Of a stretch of DNA of 16,267 nucleotides, positions 6,752 through 14,644 are shown piece after piece. Source of the DNA: Akkermansiaceae bacterium (GTDB lineage Bacteria > Verrucomicrobiota > Verrucomicrobiia > Verrucomicrobiales > Akkermansiaceae). The stretch lies in the NCBI GenBank assembly GCA_025457805.1, contig JALOTR010000004.1:1-16267 (forward strand). The letters are read 5' to 3'. Position 1 is the stretch's first letter; each line of letters begins with the position of its first letter. The translations under genes were made by a program, and so were the position numbers. The notes below the pieces were generated by a model. The model was not told the origin of the DNA. It searched no databases and worked only from the letters and a program-made list of their open reading frames with translations.

Positions 6752-8709
6752 TTGCGTGAGTGAATGGGAAATACAAGGGTGATGCGAGTGCCTTTGCCGG
6801 GCTTGCTGTCCACATCGAGACTGCCGCCAAGGCTCTTTGCACGCTGCTGCAGCGTGTTGAGATTGCCGAGCATTTCCGGCGATGAGTTTTCCATGCCCTT
6901 GCCATCATCCTCGATGAGCACGCGGAAGTCCGGTGGTGCTTTTTCCACAACGATGCGGACCTTCTTCGCTCCGGCGTGGCGGATGATGTTGTGCAGGGTT
7001 TCCTTGAAAAAGAAGACGAGGTTTTTCCGCTCCTCAAGGTCAAGACTCGGCGAGTCATTGCCCTCGAAGGACCACTCATGATGCCGCAACATCAATGAAG
7101 CAATCTCGCGGAGCCGGTCCAGCAAGGGCTTGCGGGCGCGCTTGGAGGCCAATGTGATATCTACAATCTCACGTAGGGACATCGACGACTCGCGGGAAAG
7201 CCGATTGATATCATCCAGATTCGCCGGGCTGGGAGTGAGTTCGGACAAAAGCGCGATTGTGGCCAGATTGCTACCAACTTCATCATGGAGATCGCTGGAA
7301 ATGCGGCGGCGCAGTGCAGTCACCGCGCGGCGGTTCTCCAAACGCATCCGCACTTGCCGGAACAAGAGCCCGACCACAGTGGCGGCCAACAGAACAAAAA
7401 CCACGACGATGGAGGCATTCCTCCAATAAGTGATGAGTTTGCCGCTCTCTGCGGTCAGTTGGCTGCGCTCGCAGATCAAATCAAATCGCCGCGACAGACT
7501 GGCGACCCATTGTTTCTCCGGAATCAGAAGCCCCGTCGATGAATGGCCGTCTGTTAGACCCGCACGGCTCCAAACCCGCAGGGAGTCATGGGGAATGCTG
7601 TCATAGGAGTCCGGCGTGGAGACGGGTTGATGCAGCGACAGGTTTTGGATTCCATCGAGCACCTCGAATTCGGAGATAAGCATGCGTGGAATCGTAAATC
7701 CATCGGGCGTGTGAGGCTTGGAAATGGAAACTCGCACATATCTTCCTCTCGCCGGTGGGAATCGGAATGTCCGCGTGTTGTAGCCGGGATTGGGGATGGA
7801 CTTTTCACCGGAGTTCCAGATTTCCTGCCACCCGAGCGAAGGATCCTCGGTGGTTTCGAAACTGAATTGCTCCGGAAACCCAAAACCAGGACCCTTGAGC
7901 GGTGCATCGCCGCGCGCGGCGACGAGACGGATGGCATCGAAGGATCGGGAGGCTCCCAAATCGATGATTGCCCACGATGGAGTTTCCGCACCACGGGAAA
8001 GATCCGCGTGCCAGCCAAGGCTGTTTCCCGGCTGCGGCAGTTCCGGCGGACCCAGCGGCGACTGTTCGTCGGTTAGATAATGGATATTCCAACCCACCTC
8101 GCCATCGATGCTATAACTTGCCTTGAACTTTGCCCCACGTGCGATGTTCACCTCGCCCTGATAGACCATGATTTCCGCCAGTGAGAAAAACCTCACCTTT
8201 TTACCCGGCAGAGTGGGAAGATCGATGGGAATCACGCGGATGGATGTGATATCTTGCGCCTTGATATCGAGATACAAGGGTTCGCCCCGGCGAAGCTTGA
8301 GGCGGGTGTCCGCGACTTCCGCGAGGACGAAGCGTTCCTTTTGACCTTTGCGGGTCGCCTCGATGCGCATCCGGACGGGCAGGCCATAGTTCGACCGCAA
8401 GCCGCTCTGGGTGGTGATGCGGGTGGGGATCATGGCGATGCCATCGATGGCCATCGCTTGCGGCCAAGACATCTCGAACCAGTGTTCCTCGGACTCCAGG
8501 CTGAAATTCGAGTGGAATCCATGGGTGCCGCGCGCGTCGATATCGGACATGGCGGGCAGGGACTTGAGTTCGGTTTCGATTTCCGCGAGGCGCTTCTCGA
8601 TTTCATTAAGGCGCGGCGACCAGCGCTCCGGCCACGCGTGGACCGTCCCGGCCGGGGCAAGGCAGGCCGCGAGCAAGGAGATGAGGATGGCATGGAGGAG
8701 CCCTTTCAC
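6748..8709 (-). CDS. Membrane sensor histidine kinase (HisKA_3 type) with discoidin-like periplasmic domains
   Basis: The GTG at 8709 is preferred because it gives a clean signal peptide (VKGLLHAILISLLAACLAPAGTVHA). The ATG at 8775 would add 22 residues without signal character and overlap the divergent gene's start codon. In ATG numbering, residues 85-205 look beta-rich and galactose-binding-like. Residues 208-375 match a discoidin/F5-8 type C domain (NIARGAKFKASYS, then SWAIIDLGASRSFDAIRLV, then GRYVRVSI). Residues 378-430 look like part of a third (LTDGHSSTGLL). One membrane helix spans 455-473. HisKA_3 carries phospho-acceptor H497 in SDLHDEVGSNL, and the HATPase domain has N597 and the DDGKGM and GKGT boxes. 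It probably senses a glycan or cell-wall ligand outside and phosphorylates the regulator encoded 4 bp overlapping downstream. The ligand is inferred from fold only. Confidence 0.93.
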   Translation of the reverse strand: MKGLLHAILISLLAACLAPAGTVHAWPERWSPRLNEIEKRLAEIETELKSLPAMSDIDARGTHGFHSNFSLESEEHWFEMSWPQAMAIDGIAMIPTRITTQSGLRSNYGLPVRMRIEATRKGQKERFVLAEVADTRLKLRRGEPLYLDIKAQDITSIRVIPIDLPTLPGKKVRFFSLAEIMVYQGEVNIARGAKFKASYSIDGEVGWNIHYLTDEQSPLGPPELPQPGNSLGWHADLSRGAETPSWAIIDLGASRSFDAIRLVAARGDAPLKGPGFGFPEQFSFETTEDPSLGWQEIWNSGEKSIPNPGYNTRTFRFPPARGRYVRVSISKPHTPDGFTIPRMLISEFEVLDGIQNLSLHQPVSTPDSYDSIPHDSLRVWSRAGLTDGHSSTGLLIPEKQWVASLSRRFDLICERSQLTAESGKLITYWRNASIVVVFVLLAATVVGLLFRQVRMRLENRRAVTALRRRISSDLHDEVGSNLATIALLSELTPSPANLDDINRLSRESSMSLREIVDITLASKRARKPLLDRLREIASLMLRHHEWSFEGNDSPSLDLEERKNLVFFFKETLHNIIRHAGAKKVRIVVEKAPPDFRVLIEDDGKGMENSSPEMLGNLNTLQQRAKSLGGSLDVDSKPGKGTRITLVFPIHSRK

Positions 8710-8773
8710 GATTCGAGAATCCAGCGCTTGGGAAACAGCTACGCCAAGCTCCGCTTGATGACACGACAAAACC

Positions 8774-9523
8774 ATGTCCGCACCCGATGGAGAATCCCTT
8801 GTTTACGGGATCAATGTCAACCCGCCCGAGGAAGTTTCCCCGTCCTTGCAATCGATCCCGAGCGGGGCACAGTGGCTCATGGGCATGCGCAAGGTGGTTC
8901 CCGAAATCCTCGATCATCTGCCTGCGGATGATCCGGAAGCGCTGCGCTCGCGGCGCGACTTGCAACGCATCAACTTCCTGATGGGCAACGAGCGCTGGCT
9001 TTGCCGGATGGTGAAAAATTTCCCCGAAGTGGCATCCCGCGGCGTGGTGGAACTGGGGGCGGGCGATGGTCGGCTATCGGCAAAACTCGCCACCGCCTTT
9101 CCCCACGCGCCGATCACCGCCTGCGATCTTGCACCGCGACCCGATGAATTGCCTCCGCATATCGTTTGGAAACGCGGAGACCTGCTTTCCGATGAATGCG
9201 AACTCGGCGGCGGTGTGTTGGTGGCAAATTTGTTCCTGCATCACTTCGAAGGTTCTGCGCTGCGGCGGCTCGGGCGGCTGTGTGAGAATTTCGAGGTGCT
9301 GGTTTTCAACGAACCGGACCGGGCCTGGTTTCCCCACCTGCTGGGATTCACGATGTGGCCGATGGTGAATCGGGTGACACGACACGACATGCACGTGAGC
9401 ATCCGCGGCGGCTTCGCCCGGGGGGAAATGCAGGCAATGATGGGCCTCGATGCCGCGGCTTGGGCGATTGCGGAAACTTCCACATGGCGCGGGGCACGGC
9501 GCGTGCTAGCTTATCGCATTTGA
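8774..9523 (+). CDS. SAM-dependent methyltransferase, first gene of type III PKS cassette
   Basis: This protein has 249 residues from ATG 8774. Class I methyltransferase motif I is VVELGAGDGRLSAKLA (about 91-106). An acidic post-I strand ending in CDLAPRP (about 117-123) and an LVANLFLHHFEG motif (about 158-169) follow. The segment before the domain (SRRDLQRINFLMGNERWL) is typical of the small methyltransferases found with bacterial type III PKS genes. ATG 8879 (MGMRKVVPEIL) is a possible shorter start; the upstream codons keep high third-position GC, so the longer form is kept. The stop codon overlaps the TTG start of the oxidoreductase, so the genes are coupled. The likely role is C- or O-methylation of the polyketide product, as proposed for SrsB in Streptomyces phenolic-lipid synthesis. 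The exact substrate is unknown. Confidence 0.85.
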   Translation: MSAPDGESLVYGINVNPPEEVSPSLQSIPSGAQWLMGMRKVVPEILDHLPADDPEALRSRRDLQRINFLMGNERWLCRMVKNFPEVASRGVVELGAGDGRLSAKLATAFPHAPITACDLAPRPDELPPHIVWKRGDLLSDECELGGGVLVANLFLHHFEGSALRRLGRLCENFEVLVFNEPDRAWFPHLLGFTMWPMVNRVTRHDMHVSIRGGFARGEMQAMMGLDAAAWAIAETSTWRGARRVLAYRI

Positions 9524-10536
9524 AATCATCCCTTACCATCGCTGGAGGAGGCCTCGCGGGTTTGTCGCTGGCCGTGGCCTTGCGCTCGCGCGGGGTGCCG
9601 GTGACGGTGCTGGAAGCCGGATTCTATCCACGGCACCGGGTCTGTGGTGAGTTCATCTCCGGTGTATCGATAGAAACCTTGGATTTTTTAGGCATCGCCG
9701 ATTTGTTTCACGATGCAAAACAGCAGCGTTCGCTGTGTTGGAGCGAAGGTGGGCATATCATTCACAGAGACAAGCTGACTGAAGCGGCTTTGGGAATTTC
9801 AAGATATCAACTCGATGATCGCCTCCAACAGAGATTGTTAGAACTCGGCGGCACCCTCATCACCCGTCATCGTGCCCGGCCTTCTCCGGCGGAAGGACAT
9901 GTCTGGGCGGCGGGTCGCAAGGCGAGGCAAGGCCGCTGGATCGGACTCAAGGCTCACGTGCGGGGCCTCGATCTCTCCGCGGATTTGGAAATGCATTCCG
10001 GATCAAACGGTTATGCCGGCCTTGCGGGGGTGGAGGACGGTTGGGTGAATGTTTGTGGCTTGTTTCAATTGGATCGTTCACTTGACGCCAAGGCCAGCGC
10101 GCTCCTGCCTGCCTATCTTGACGCGGGTGGAAATGTTCATCTCGCGGATCGCTTGCGGCATTGCCAATGGCGCGAGGGATCGTTTTCCGCCGTGGCGGGA
10201 TTTGAATTGGGACGCCAACAAGCAATGCCTGGAATCCTTGGCATCGGCGATGCGGAAAGCATGATTCCTCCCTTCACCGGCAATGGCATGTCGATGGCAT
10301 TTCAGGCGGCGGAAACCGCATGCATGCCATTGGTATCATGGTCCGCCGGAGAGATGTCATGGCTACAAGCAGCGAACGAAGTGAGAACCGCGCTTGCGAA
10401 GCGTTTCCAGAAACGTCTTGCCGCTTCCATGCTGTTCCACAAGGTCTTGTTCAATGATGCGGGCAGATCCGTTCTGCAAGCGCTCTCCTCGGCGGATCTC
10501 CTGCCATTCCGACCCATGCTTTCCCTTGTCCGTTAG
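9520..10536 (+). CDS. FAD-dependent oxidoreductase / monooxygenase-like, second gene of type III PKS cassette
   Basis: This protein has 338 residues if translated from TTG 9520, which overlaps the upstream TGA (ATTTGA). The open frame extends further upstream but there only shadows the methyltransferase. The start is set by the Rossmann motif: [22 protein letters not shown] at about 4-25, with the acidic residue ending the second strand in VTVLEAG. Later come VCGEFISG (about 41-48) and the second FAD motif [20 protein letters not shown] (about 241-260). These features place it with the PHBH-like flavoproteins (geranylgeranyl-reductase, halogenase and aromatic monooxygenase relatives). In Streptomyces griseus the flavoprotein SrsC hydroxylates an alkylresorcinol so that it becomes a quinone; a similar oxidation is the best inference here. 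The polyketide synthase gene follows after 10 bp. Confidence 0.88.
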   Translation: MKSSLTIAGGGLAGLSLAVALRSRGVPVTVLEAGFYPRHRVCGEFISGVSIETLDFLGIADLFHDAKQQRSLCWSEGGHIIHRDKLTEAALGISRYQLDDRLQQRLLELGGTLITRHRARPSPAEGHVWAAGRKARQGRWIGLKAHVRGLDLSADLEMHSGSNGYAGLAGVEDGWVNVCGLFQLDRSLDAKASALLPAYLDAGGNVHLADRLRHCQWREGSFSAVAGFELGRQQAMPGILGIGDAESMIPPFTGNGMSMAFQAAETACMPLVSWSAGEMSWLQAANEVRTALAKRFQKRLAASMLFHKVLFNDAGRSVLQALSSADLLPFRPMLSLVR

Positions 10537-10546
10537 ATTTTCCTTC

Positions 10547-11572
10547 ATGCATCTCCGCTCCCTCGCCACCGCCGTTCCGCCGAATTCGTTTTCCCAACAG
10601 GACTGTTGGAAAAGTTTTCAGACAAATGATATCCTGCAATCCCTCAAACCCCGCTCCGCCGCCTTGGTGGAAAAGGTGCTCACTGGAGGCACGGCAGGCA
10701 TTGAAAGACGGAACTTCGCTCTCGATGAAATCGAAACCATTTTCTCGCGAGGTGCGCAGGAGTTGAATGAAGGATTCGAGCGCGCCTCGCAGGTCATCGC
10801 AGCAGATGCCTTGGAAAAGGCTTTGGCAAGAAGCGGCCTGTTGGCAGCGCAGATCGATGCCTTGTTTGTCTGCACCTGCACCGGATATCTATGCCCCGGC
10901 GTGAGCAGTCATCTCGCGGAAAGGGCCGGACTGCGTCATGATGTTTATCTCGCAGATCTGGTCGGCCTCGGCTGTGGTGCGGCGATTCCCATGCTGCGTG
11001 CGGCCCAGGGATTTCTCGCGGCAAATCCCGGCGCGGTGGTGGCCACGGTGGCGGTGGAAGTTTGCTCGGCTGCATTTTATATCAATGATGATCCCGGCGT
11101 GTTGATCAGCCTCTGCCTTTTCGGCGATGGTGCAGCCGCTGCCATCTGGACCAGCGAAGGCAAGCCAGGCGATTGGCAAGCAGGCCATTTCACCACCACA
11201 CATCGGCCGGAAGAGCGGGAGAAAATCCGCTTCGTCAACTCCGAGGGAAAACTCAAGAACCAACTCCACCGCGCCGTGCCCGGCCTCGCGGCAGAGGCGG
11301 TGGCAGAGTTATATGAAAAGCGCAAGGCGGACGCAGATCAAATCATCGCCCACTCCGGTGGCCGGGATGTGATCGAGGCGATCGAGGGCGTGTTGCCCTT
11401 TTCCCTCACAGAGACCCGTGAGGTTCTCCGCGACCACGGCAACATGAGCAGCCCGGCCGTCCTGTTCGCACTGGAGCGTCGGCTCGATGCCGCAAGGGAA
11501 ACTGACCAGCGCCTCTGGCTCACCGCCTTCGGCGCAGGCTTCGCCGCCCATGCCTGTGAGCTGTGGAGGTGA
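10547..11572 (+). CDS. Type III polyketide synthase (chalcone/stilbene synthase family)
   Basis: This protein has 341 residues from ATG 10547 ([15 protein letters not shown]), 10 bp after the oxidoreductase stop. The open frame extends upstream inside the previous gene, but that part is a shadow. The catalytic Cys-His-Asn triad is visible: C143 in [20 protein letters not shown]269 in [15 protein letters not shown] (usual motif HPGG, here HSGG) and N299 in [15 protein letters not shown]. Other landmarks are [14 protein letters not shown] and the C-terminal [13 protein letters not shown]. Such enzymes are homodimers that condense an acyl-CoA (or ACP-bound) starter with malonyl-CoA units into alkylpyrones, resorcinols or naphthols. 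No dedicated ACP, fatty-acyl ligase or esterase lies nearby, so the starter probably comes from primary metabolism. No Shine-Dalgarno is seen; coupling to upstream translation is likely. Confidence 0.95.
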   Translation: MHLRSLATAVPPNSFSQQDCWKSFQTNDILQSLKPRSAALVEKVLTGGTAGIERRNFALDEIETIFSRGAQELNEGFERASQVIAADALEKALARSGLLAAQIDALFVCTCTGYLCPGVSSHLAERAGLRHDVYLADLVGLGCGAAIPMLRAAQGFLAANPGAVVATVAVEVCSAAFYINDDPGVLISLCLFGDGAAAAIWTSEGKPGDWQAGHFTTTHRPEEREKIRFVNSEGKLKNQLHRAVPGLAAEAVAELYEKRKADADQIIAHSGGRDVIEAIEGVLPFSLTETREVLRDHGNMSSPAVLFALERRLDAARETDQRLWLTAFGAGFAAHACELWR

Positions 11573-11635
11573 GAGACAGTGAACGGCAAAATCGTTGCGC
11601 TGCTGAGGCAAGGTTTTTTGAACCCAGCTCGCTGC

Positions 11636-11664
11636 TTGCCATTCCAAATTCAATCATGTAGAGT
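11636..11664 (+). promoter_or_regulatory. Candidate sigma-70-type promoter for the toxin-antitoxin operon
   Basis: TTGCCA (11636-11641; 5 of 6 matches to TTGACA) and TAGAGT (11659-11664; 4 of 6 to TATAAT) are separated by exactly 17 bp. The antitoxin ATG begins 8 bp after the -10 box, so the transcript would be leaderless or nearly so, which fits the lack of a ribosome binding site. The call rests on consensus match only. Confidence 0.45.
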
Positions 11665-11671
11665 CTGAACT

Positions 11672-11908
11672 ATGAAACTGATGTCGGAAATTACCAAGGA
11701 TTGCCTCGATCTTCCGTCGGCCCAGCGACTCAAGCTTGCCCGGATTCTCATCGATGTTTCAGAACCTGGTCAGGATTTCTCCCCAGAAGTGCAAACCGCT
11801 TGGGAAGACGAGATTGGCGCACGCGTCGAGGCGGTGAAAAACGGCACCGCACGCTCCCGTCCCATTGGCGATGTTTTTGCTCAGCTTGACGCAATCTATC
11901 CGTCATGA
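11672..11908 (+). CDS. Putative antitoxin, addiction-module protein family (TIGR02574-like)
   Basis: This 78-residue acidic protein begins MKLMSEITKDCLDLPSAQRLKLARILIDV. The pattern of short helices with LPSAQRLKLARILI and a C-terminal WEDEIGARVEAVKNGTARSRPIGDVFAQLD matches the small addiction-module antitoxins paired with RelE/ParE toxins. The final helix probably wraps the toxin. ATG 11681 (residue 4) is an alternative start. The reading frame overlaps the toxin start by 4 bp (ATGA), the classic arrangement that couples synthesis of the two. Such antitoxins usually also repress their own operon, but no clear operator palindrome was found next to the candidate promoter. Confidence 0.88.
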   Translation: MKLMSEITKDCLDLPSAQRLKLARILIDVSEPGQDFSPEVQTAWEDEIGARVEAVKNGTARSRPIGDVFAQLDAIYPS

Positions 11909-12204
11909 CTCTTGAGATCCTTGATGAGGCAGCGGCTGAGCTTGCTGAGGCCATTGGGCGTTACGAGTCCATCGAATGCGGCCTGGGGATTCGCTTTAAG
12001 GAAGAGGTGAAATCTGTTCTCACTTGGATCGCCGATCAGCCAGAGTTGCACCGAATCCGTTCCAAAGGATATCGTCGGGTGAACCTTAAGGTCTTTCCAT
12101 ACTATGTTGCTTACTTCATTTTTGAGGATGTGATTTGGATACTGGCTGTTGCCCACTCCGCAAGGCTACCCGAATATTGGATTGCTCGAAGTATCCCGGA
12201 TTGA
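11905..12204 (+). CDS. RelE/ParE family toxin
   Basis: This 99-residue basic protein has the RelE/ParE fold signature: an N-terminal helix pair (LDEAAAELAEAIGRYESIECGLGIRFKEEV) and a beta-sheet core ending in GYRRVNLKVFPYYVAYFIFEDVIWILAVAH, then SARLPEYWIARSIPD. The FPYYVAY and AVAHSARLPEYW segments are typical of the ParE-like plasmid-stabilisation subgroup. Members either cleave ribosome-bound mRNA (RelE) or poison gyrase (ParE); the sequence alone does not decide which. The frame is intact, so the toxin is probably active and held by the antitoxin encoded immediately upstream. The stop lies 3 bp from the stop of the convergent DUF2071 gene, leaving no room for a separate terminator. Confidence 0.9.
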   Translation: MTLEILDEAAAELAEAIGRYESIECGLGIRFKEEVKSVLTWIADQPELHRIRSKGYRRVNLKVFPYYVAYFIFEDVIWILAVAHSARLPEYWIARSIPD

Positions 12205-12207
12205 GCT

Positions 12208-12954
12208 TCAAGATAACCGCCGCAACGGGAAAATCCTCACATCCAGCGGAGCCGCCACCAGCATGGATGGCGGTGGTCCTTCGGGAATGGGAAAATCATT
12301 TTCGCGGAGTGGTTCCGTGGACCACGATTCGCATTCGGCCTCTGCTATCTGATAGGGAGCATGATGCACACGACCGCAAAATATATCACCTGCGGGATTC
12401 GAGGAGAACAACATATAGCGCTCGACGAGAAACCATTCGAGCGTTCCTTCCTCGGCCGGCTCCACATGGTGCGGGATTTGATAGATATAACTTGCCTCGA
12501 TCGATGCATCCGTTTTCCGCTGGCTGGTGTAGTGAATCCGATCCAGCAAGCGTTGACTTTTCATCCGGGCATGTTGATAGGGAAGATGGAAAGCCTTTCT
12601 AGCAATTTCCACGGCGATGGGTTGATTGCAATCGAGTGAAAAGAACCACACTCCAGGATTCCCCGCATCATCATGCACATAAGTGCGGACGTTGAGTTCC
12701 ATGAACCACGAGAGCCACGGCACCGGCGGCAGGCCGGTGGGGCGGATGCGGTCCATGAAAAAGGGCACCACGCCGAGCCATGCCTGGCCATTGAAGGTGT
12801 CCACATGCAGTCCAGCGGGCAATCGCTCCTGAATGAGCGCCGCATCCACCGGCCAATGCAGGAACAACAATCCGGACCAGCGCTGCCGCATCACGGGAAA
12901 GCCCGGCGGCACATCGCGGGCGGCGAGACGGTGGGCGGGAGTCGGTCGCTGCAT
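12208..12954 (-). CDS. DUF2071 / YqjF-like protein
   Basis: This protein has 248 residues from ATG 12954 (MQRPTPAHRLAAR), which is preceded by a plausible AGGA four bases upstream. The open frame runs a further 82 residues upstream, but that part crosses the divergent menD start and is not real. Family landmarks are MRQRWSGLLFLHWPVDAALIQERLPAGL (about 20-47), FNGQAWLGVVPFFMDRIRP and LSWFMELNVRTYV, then ERYMLFSS, all typical of the YqjF/DUF2071 family. Its fold relates to acetoacetate-decarboxylase-like barrels, and its function is unknown. There is no signal peptide, so it is cytoplasmic. It is divergent from menD with a 106-bp intergenic region and convergent with the toxin gene. Confidence 0.88.
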   Translation of the reverse strand: MQRPTPAHRLAARDVPPGFPVMRQRWSGLLFLHWPVDAALIQERLPAGLHVDTFNGQAWLGVVPFFMDRIRPTGLPPVPWLSWFMELNVRTYVHDDAGNPGVWFFSLDCNQPIAVEIARKAFHLPYQHARMKSQRLLDRIHYTSQRKTDASIEASYIYQIPHHVEPAEEGTLEWFLVERYMLFSSNPAGDIFCGRVHHAPYQIAEAECESWSTEPLRENDFPIPEGPPPSMLVAAPLDVRIFPLRRLS

Positions 12955-13024
12955 GCTTTCCTGTAACACCTCCCCGGCGCGGAACAAGGACCGGCATCCT
13001 GTTTTCACTTTCCCAATCCCGCGC

Positions 13025-13053
13025 TTGGACATTGCCGCGTCCTTCGCTAGCAC
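13025..13053 (+). promoter_or_regulatory. Weak candidate promoter for menD
   Basis: TTGGAC (13025-13030) and TAGCAC (13048-13053) are 17 bp apart, and the GTG start lies 8 bp beyond the -10 box, the same geometry as the candidate toxin-antitoxin promoter. The -10 match is poor (3 of 6), so this is tentative. No ribosome binding site precedes the GTG. Confidence 0.25.
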
Positions 13054-13060
13054 TGGCGCG

Positions 13061-14626
13061 GTGAACGCATGGAAACCTTCGATTGAACTTGTAGAACGCT
13101 GCCTCGCCGCCGGCATTTGCGAATACGTGGTGTGCGCCGGTGCCCGCAATGCAGCCCTCATCGAGGCGCTGGCCCGAGCGGAGGCTGCAGGCATCATCAA
13201 GCTTTGGCGTCACTTCGAGGAACGCAGCGCGGGGTTTTTCGCGCTGGGCCGGATCATGGAAACCGGCCTGCCCTGCGCGGTGGTCACCACCAGCGGGACG
13301 GCGGCGGCGGAATTGCTGCCTGCGATGATCGAGGCCTTCTATCAAGCGAGGCCGCTGGTCGCGATCACGGCCGACCGACCCGCATCATTCCGCGGCACGG
13401 GCGCTCCGCAGTCGATCGATCAACCGGGCATTTTCGGACCACATGCCTTCAGTGGCGAGCCCGCCGATTGGCAAGGAAACATCCCTTTGCACCTCAATCC
13501 GGAGTTTGAGGAGGAATTCGAGCCAGGATCCGATGATTTCAAGCATGTGAAACCCGGTCCCTTCACCCCGACGAAGGATCGCCTGGACGTGGCTGGCCTC
13601 GCTCGCTGGCTGCGGGAGGATTTATACAAGGGCATCGTCGTCATGGTCGGCGGATTGGAGCCGGACGACCGCGAGGACGTATTTCATTTCTGCCGGGATT
13701 TCGGCGCGCCGGTCGTTGTGGAAGCGACCAGCGGCTTGCGCGAGGCCTTGCAAGGGCTGGCCATTCATCATGCCGACCGCGTGTTGAAATCGCACCCACC
13801 CGGGAAAATCCTGCGCATCGGCGAGGTTCCGAGTGGAAGGTTCTGGCGTGATCTCGAAGATCTAACAGATGTTTCCGTGTGGTCGATCTGCCGCAATGGC
13901 CTGCCGGGTCTCGCACGCGACAGCAAGGTAACGCGCGGTCCCTTGAATCGGGTGATCCCTGCGCTCGGCGATGTCGAACCGGCGGAAGATGCCTTGGATC
14001 TGCTCGTTGGCGCATCCAGCAGAGCGGCGGCGGTTGAGGAATTGTTAGAATGTTATCCCGACAGCGAGCCCGCCCTCGTCCGCAGCCTTTCCCATTATGC
14101 CTCCATCAGCGCCGGTCTGTTTCTCGGCAACAGCCTGCCCATCCGCGAGTGGAACCTCTTCGCCCAATGGACGCGGCCCGTGCCATCCGTGCGCGCCAAC
14201 CGCGGTGCCAACGGCATCGATGGCCAAGTGAGCACTTGGCTCGGTTGGAGCGCGGAAGTGAGTGATACCTGGGCCCTTATTGGCGATCTAACAGCCCTCT
14301 ACGATCTCGCCGCACCCTTTGTGTTGAATCAAATCAACACCGAAGGCCGCGTGCTGGCAGTCATCAACAACAGCGGCGGAAAAATCTTCGAACGCCTGCC
14401 ACGCCTGCAATCGATGAGCCCGCGCGCCGCCGAATGCATGACCAATCCCCACACCGCCGATCTATCCGGATTGGCCGCCTTGTGGGACATGAAACACATC
14501 CGCATCGCCCGCCCGGACGACCTCGATGACTTCGAACCCGGCAACAAACCAACTCTTCTGGAAATCACACCCGACGCCGCACAAACCGCCCATTTCTGGA
14601 CGGCTTACGAGCGCTTGGTGAAATGA
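13061..14626 (+). CDS. menD: 2-succinyl-5-enolpyruvyl-6-hydroxy-3-cyclohexene-1-carboxylate synthase (MenD)
   Basis: MenD is a ThDP enzyme that joins 2-oxoglutarate-derived succinic semialdehyde to isochorismate in menaquinone synthesis. The GTG start at 13061 gives 521 residues, a little shorter than E. coli MenD; the upstream open frame to 12833 overlaps DUF2071 and is not coding. Landmarks: HFEERSAGFFALG with the ThDP-activating glutamate at about 54, TTSGTAAAELLPA (76-88), APQSIDQPGIFG, FLGNSLPIREW, ANRGANGIDGQVSTW, the ThDP/Mg motif GDLTALYDL (408-416), and VINNSGGKIFERLP. The usual PGSRS substrate loop reads AGARN at about 26-30: the arginine is kept but the preceding serine is alanine. 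No other men gene lies nearby, so it is a lone pathway gene. Element D begins 19 bp after the stop. Confidence 0.95.
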   Translation: MNAWKPSIELVERCLAAGICEYVVCAGARNAALIEALARAEAAGIIKLWRHFEERSAGFFALGRIMETGLPCAVVTTSGTAAAELLPAMIEAFYQARPLVAITADRPASFRGTGAPQSIDQPGIFGPHAFSGEPADWQGNIPLHLNPEFEEEFEPGSDDFKHVKPGPFTPTKDRLDVAGLARWLREDLYKGIVVMVGGLEPDDREDVFHFCRDFGAPVVVEATSGLREALQGLAIHHADRVLKSHPPGKILRIGEVPSGRFWRDLEDLTDVSVWSICRNGLPGLARDSKVTRGPLNRVIPALGDVEPAEDALDLLVGASSRAAAVEELLECYPDSEPALVRSLSHYASISAGLFLGNSLPIREWNLFAQWTRPVPSVRANRGANGIDGQVSTWLGWSAEVSDTWALIGDLTALYDLAAPFVLNQINTEGRVLAVINNSGGKIFERLPRLQSMSPRAAECMTNPHTADLSGLAALWDMKHIRIARPDDLDDFEPGNKPTLLEITPDAAQTAHFWTAYERLVK

Positions 14627-14644
14627 AAACTCAGGTGGTGCATC

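Noticed and set aside
8792..8820. Minus-strand TTGACA (8815-8820) as promoter for the kinase operon.
   Set aside because: The -35 match is perfect, but the sequence 17 bp on is GGATTC, a poor -10 box, and the site lies in the methyltransferase coding region.
11602..11630. GGTTTTTTGAACC as a terminator after the polyketide synthase gene.
   Set aside because: The stem is only four base pairs (GGTT/AACC) with the T-run in the loop rather than after it, so it is not a convincing terminator.
12833..13060. N-terminal extension of MenD from 12833, and the matching DUF2071 extension to 13200.
   Set aside because: The two extensions overlap each other on opposite strands and consist of non-conserved sequence. 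Family alignments begin near 13061 and 12954.
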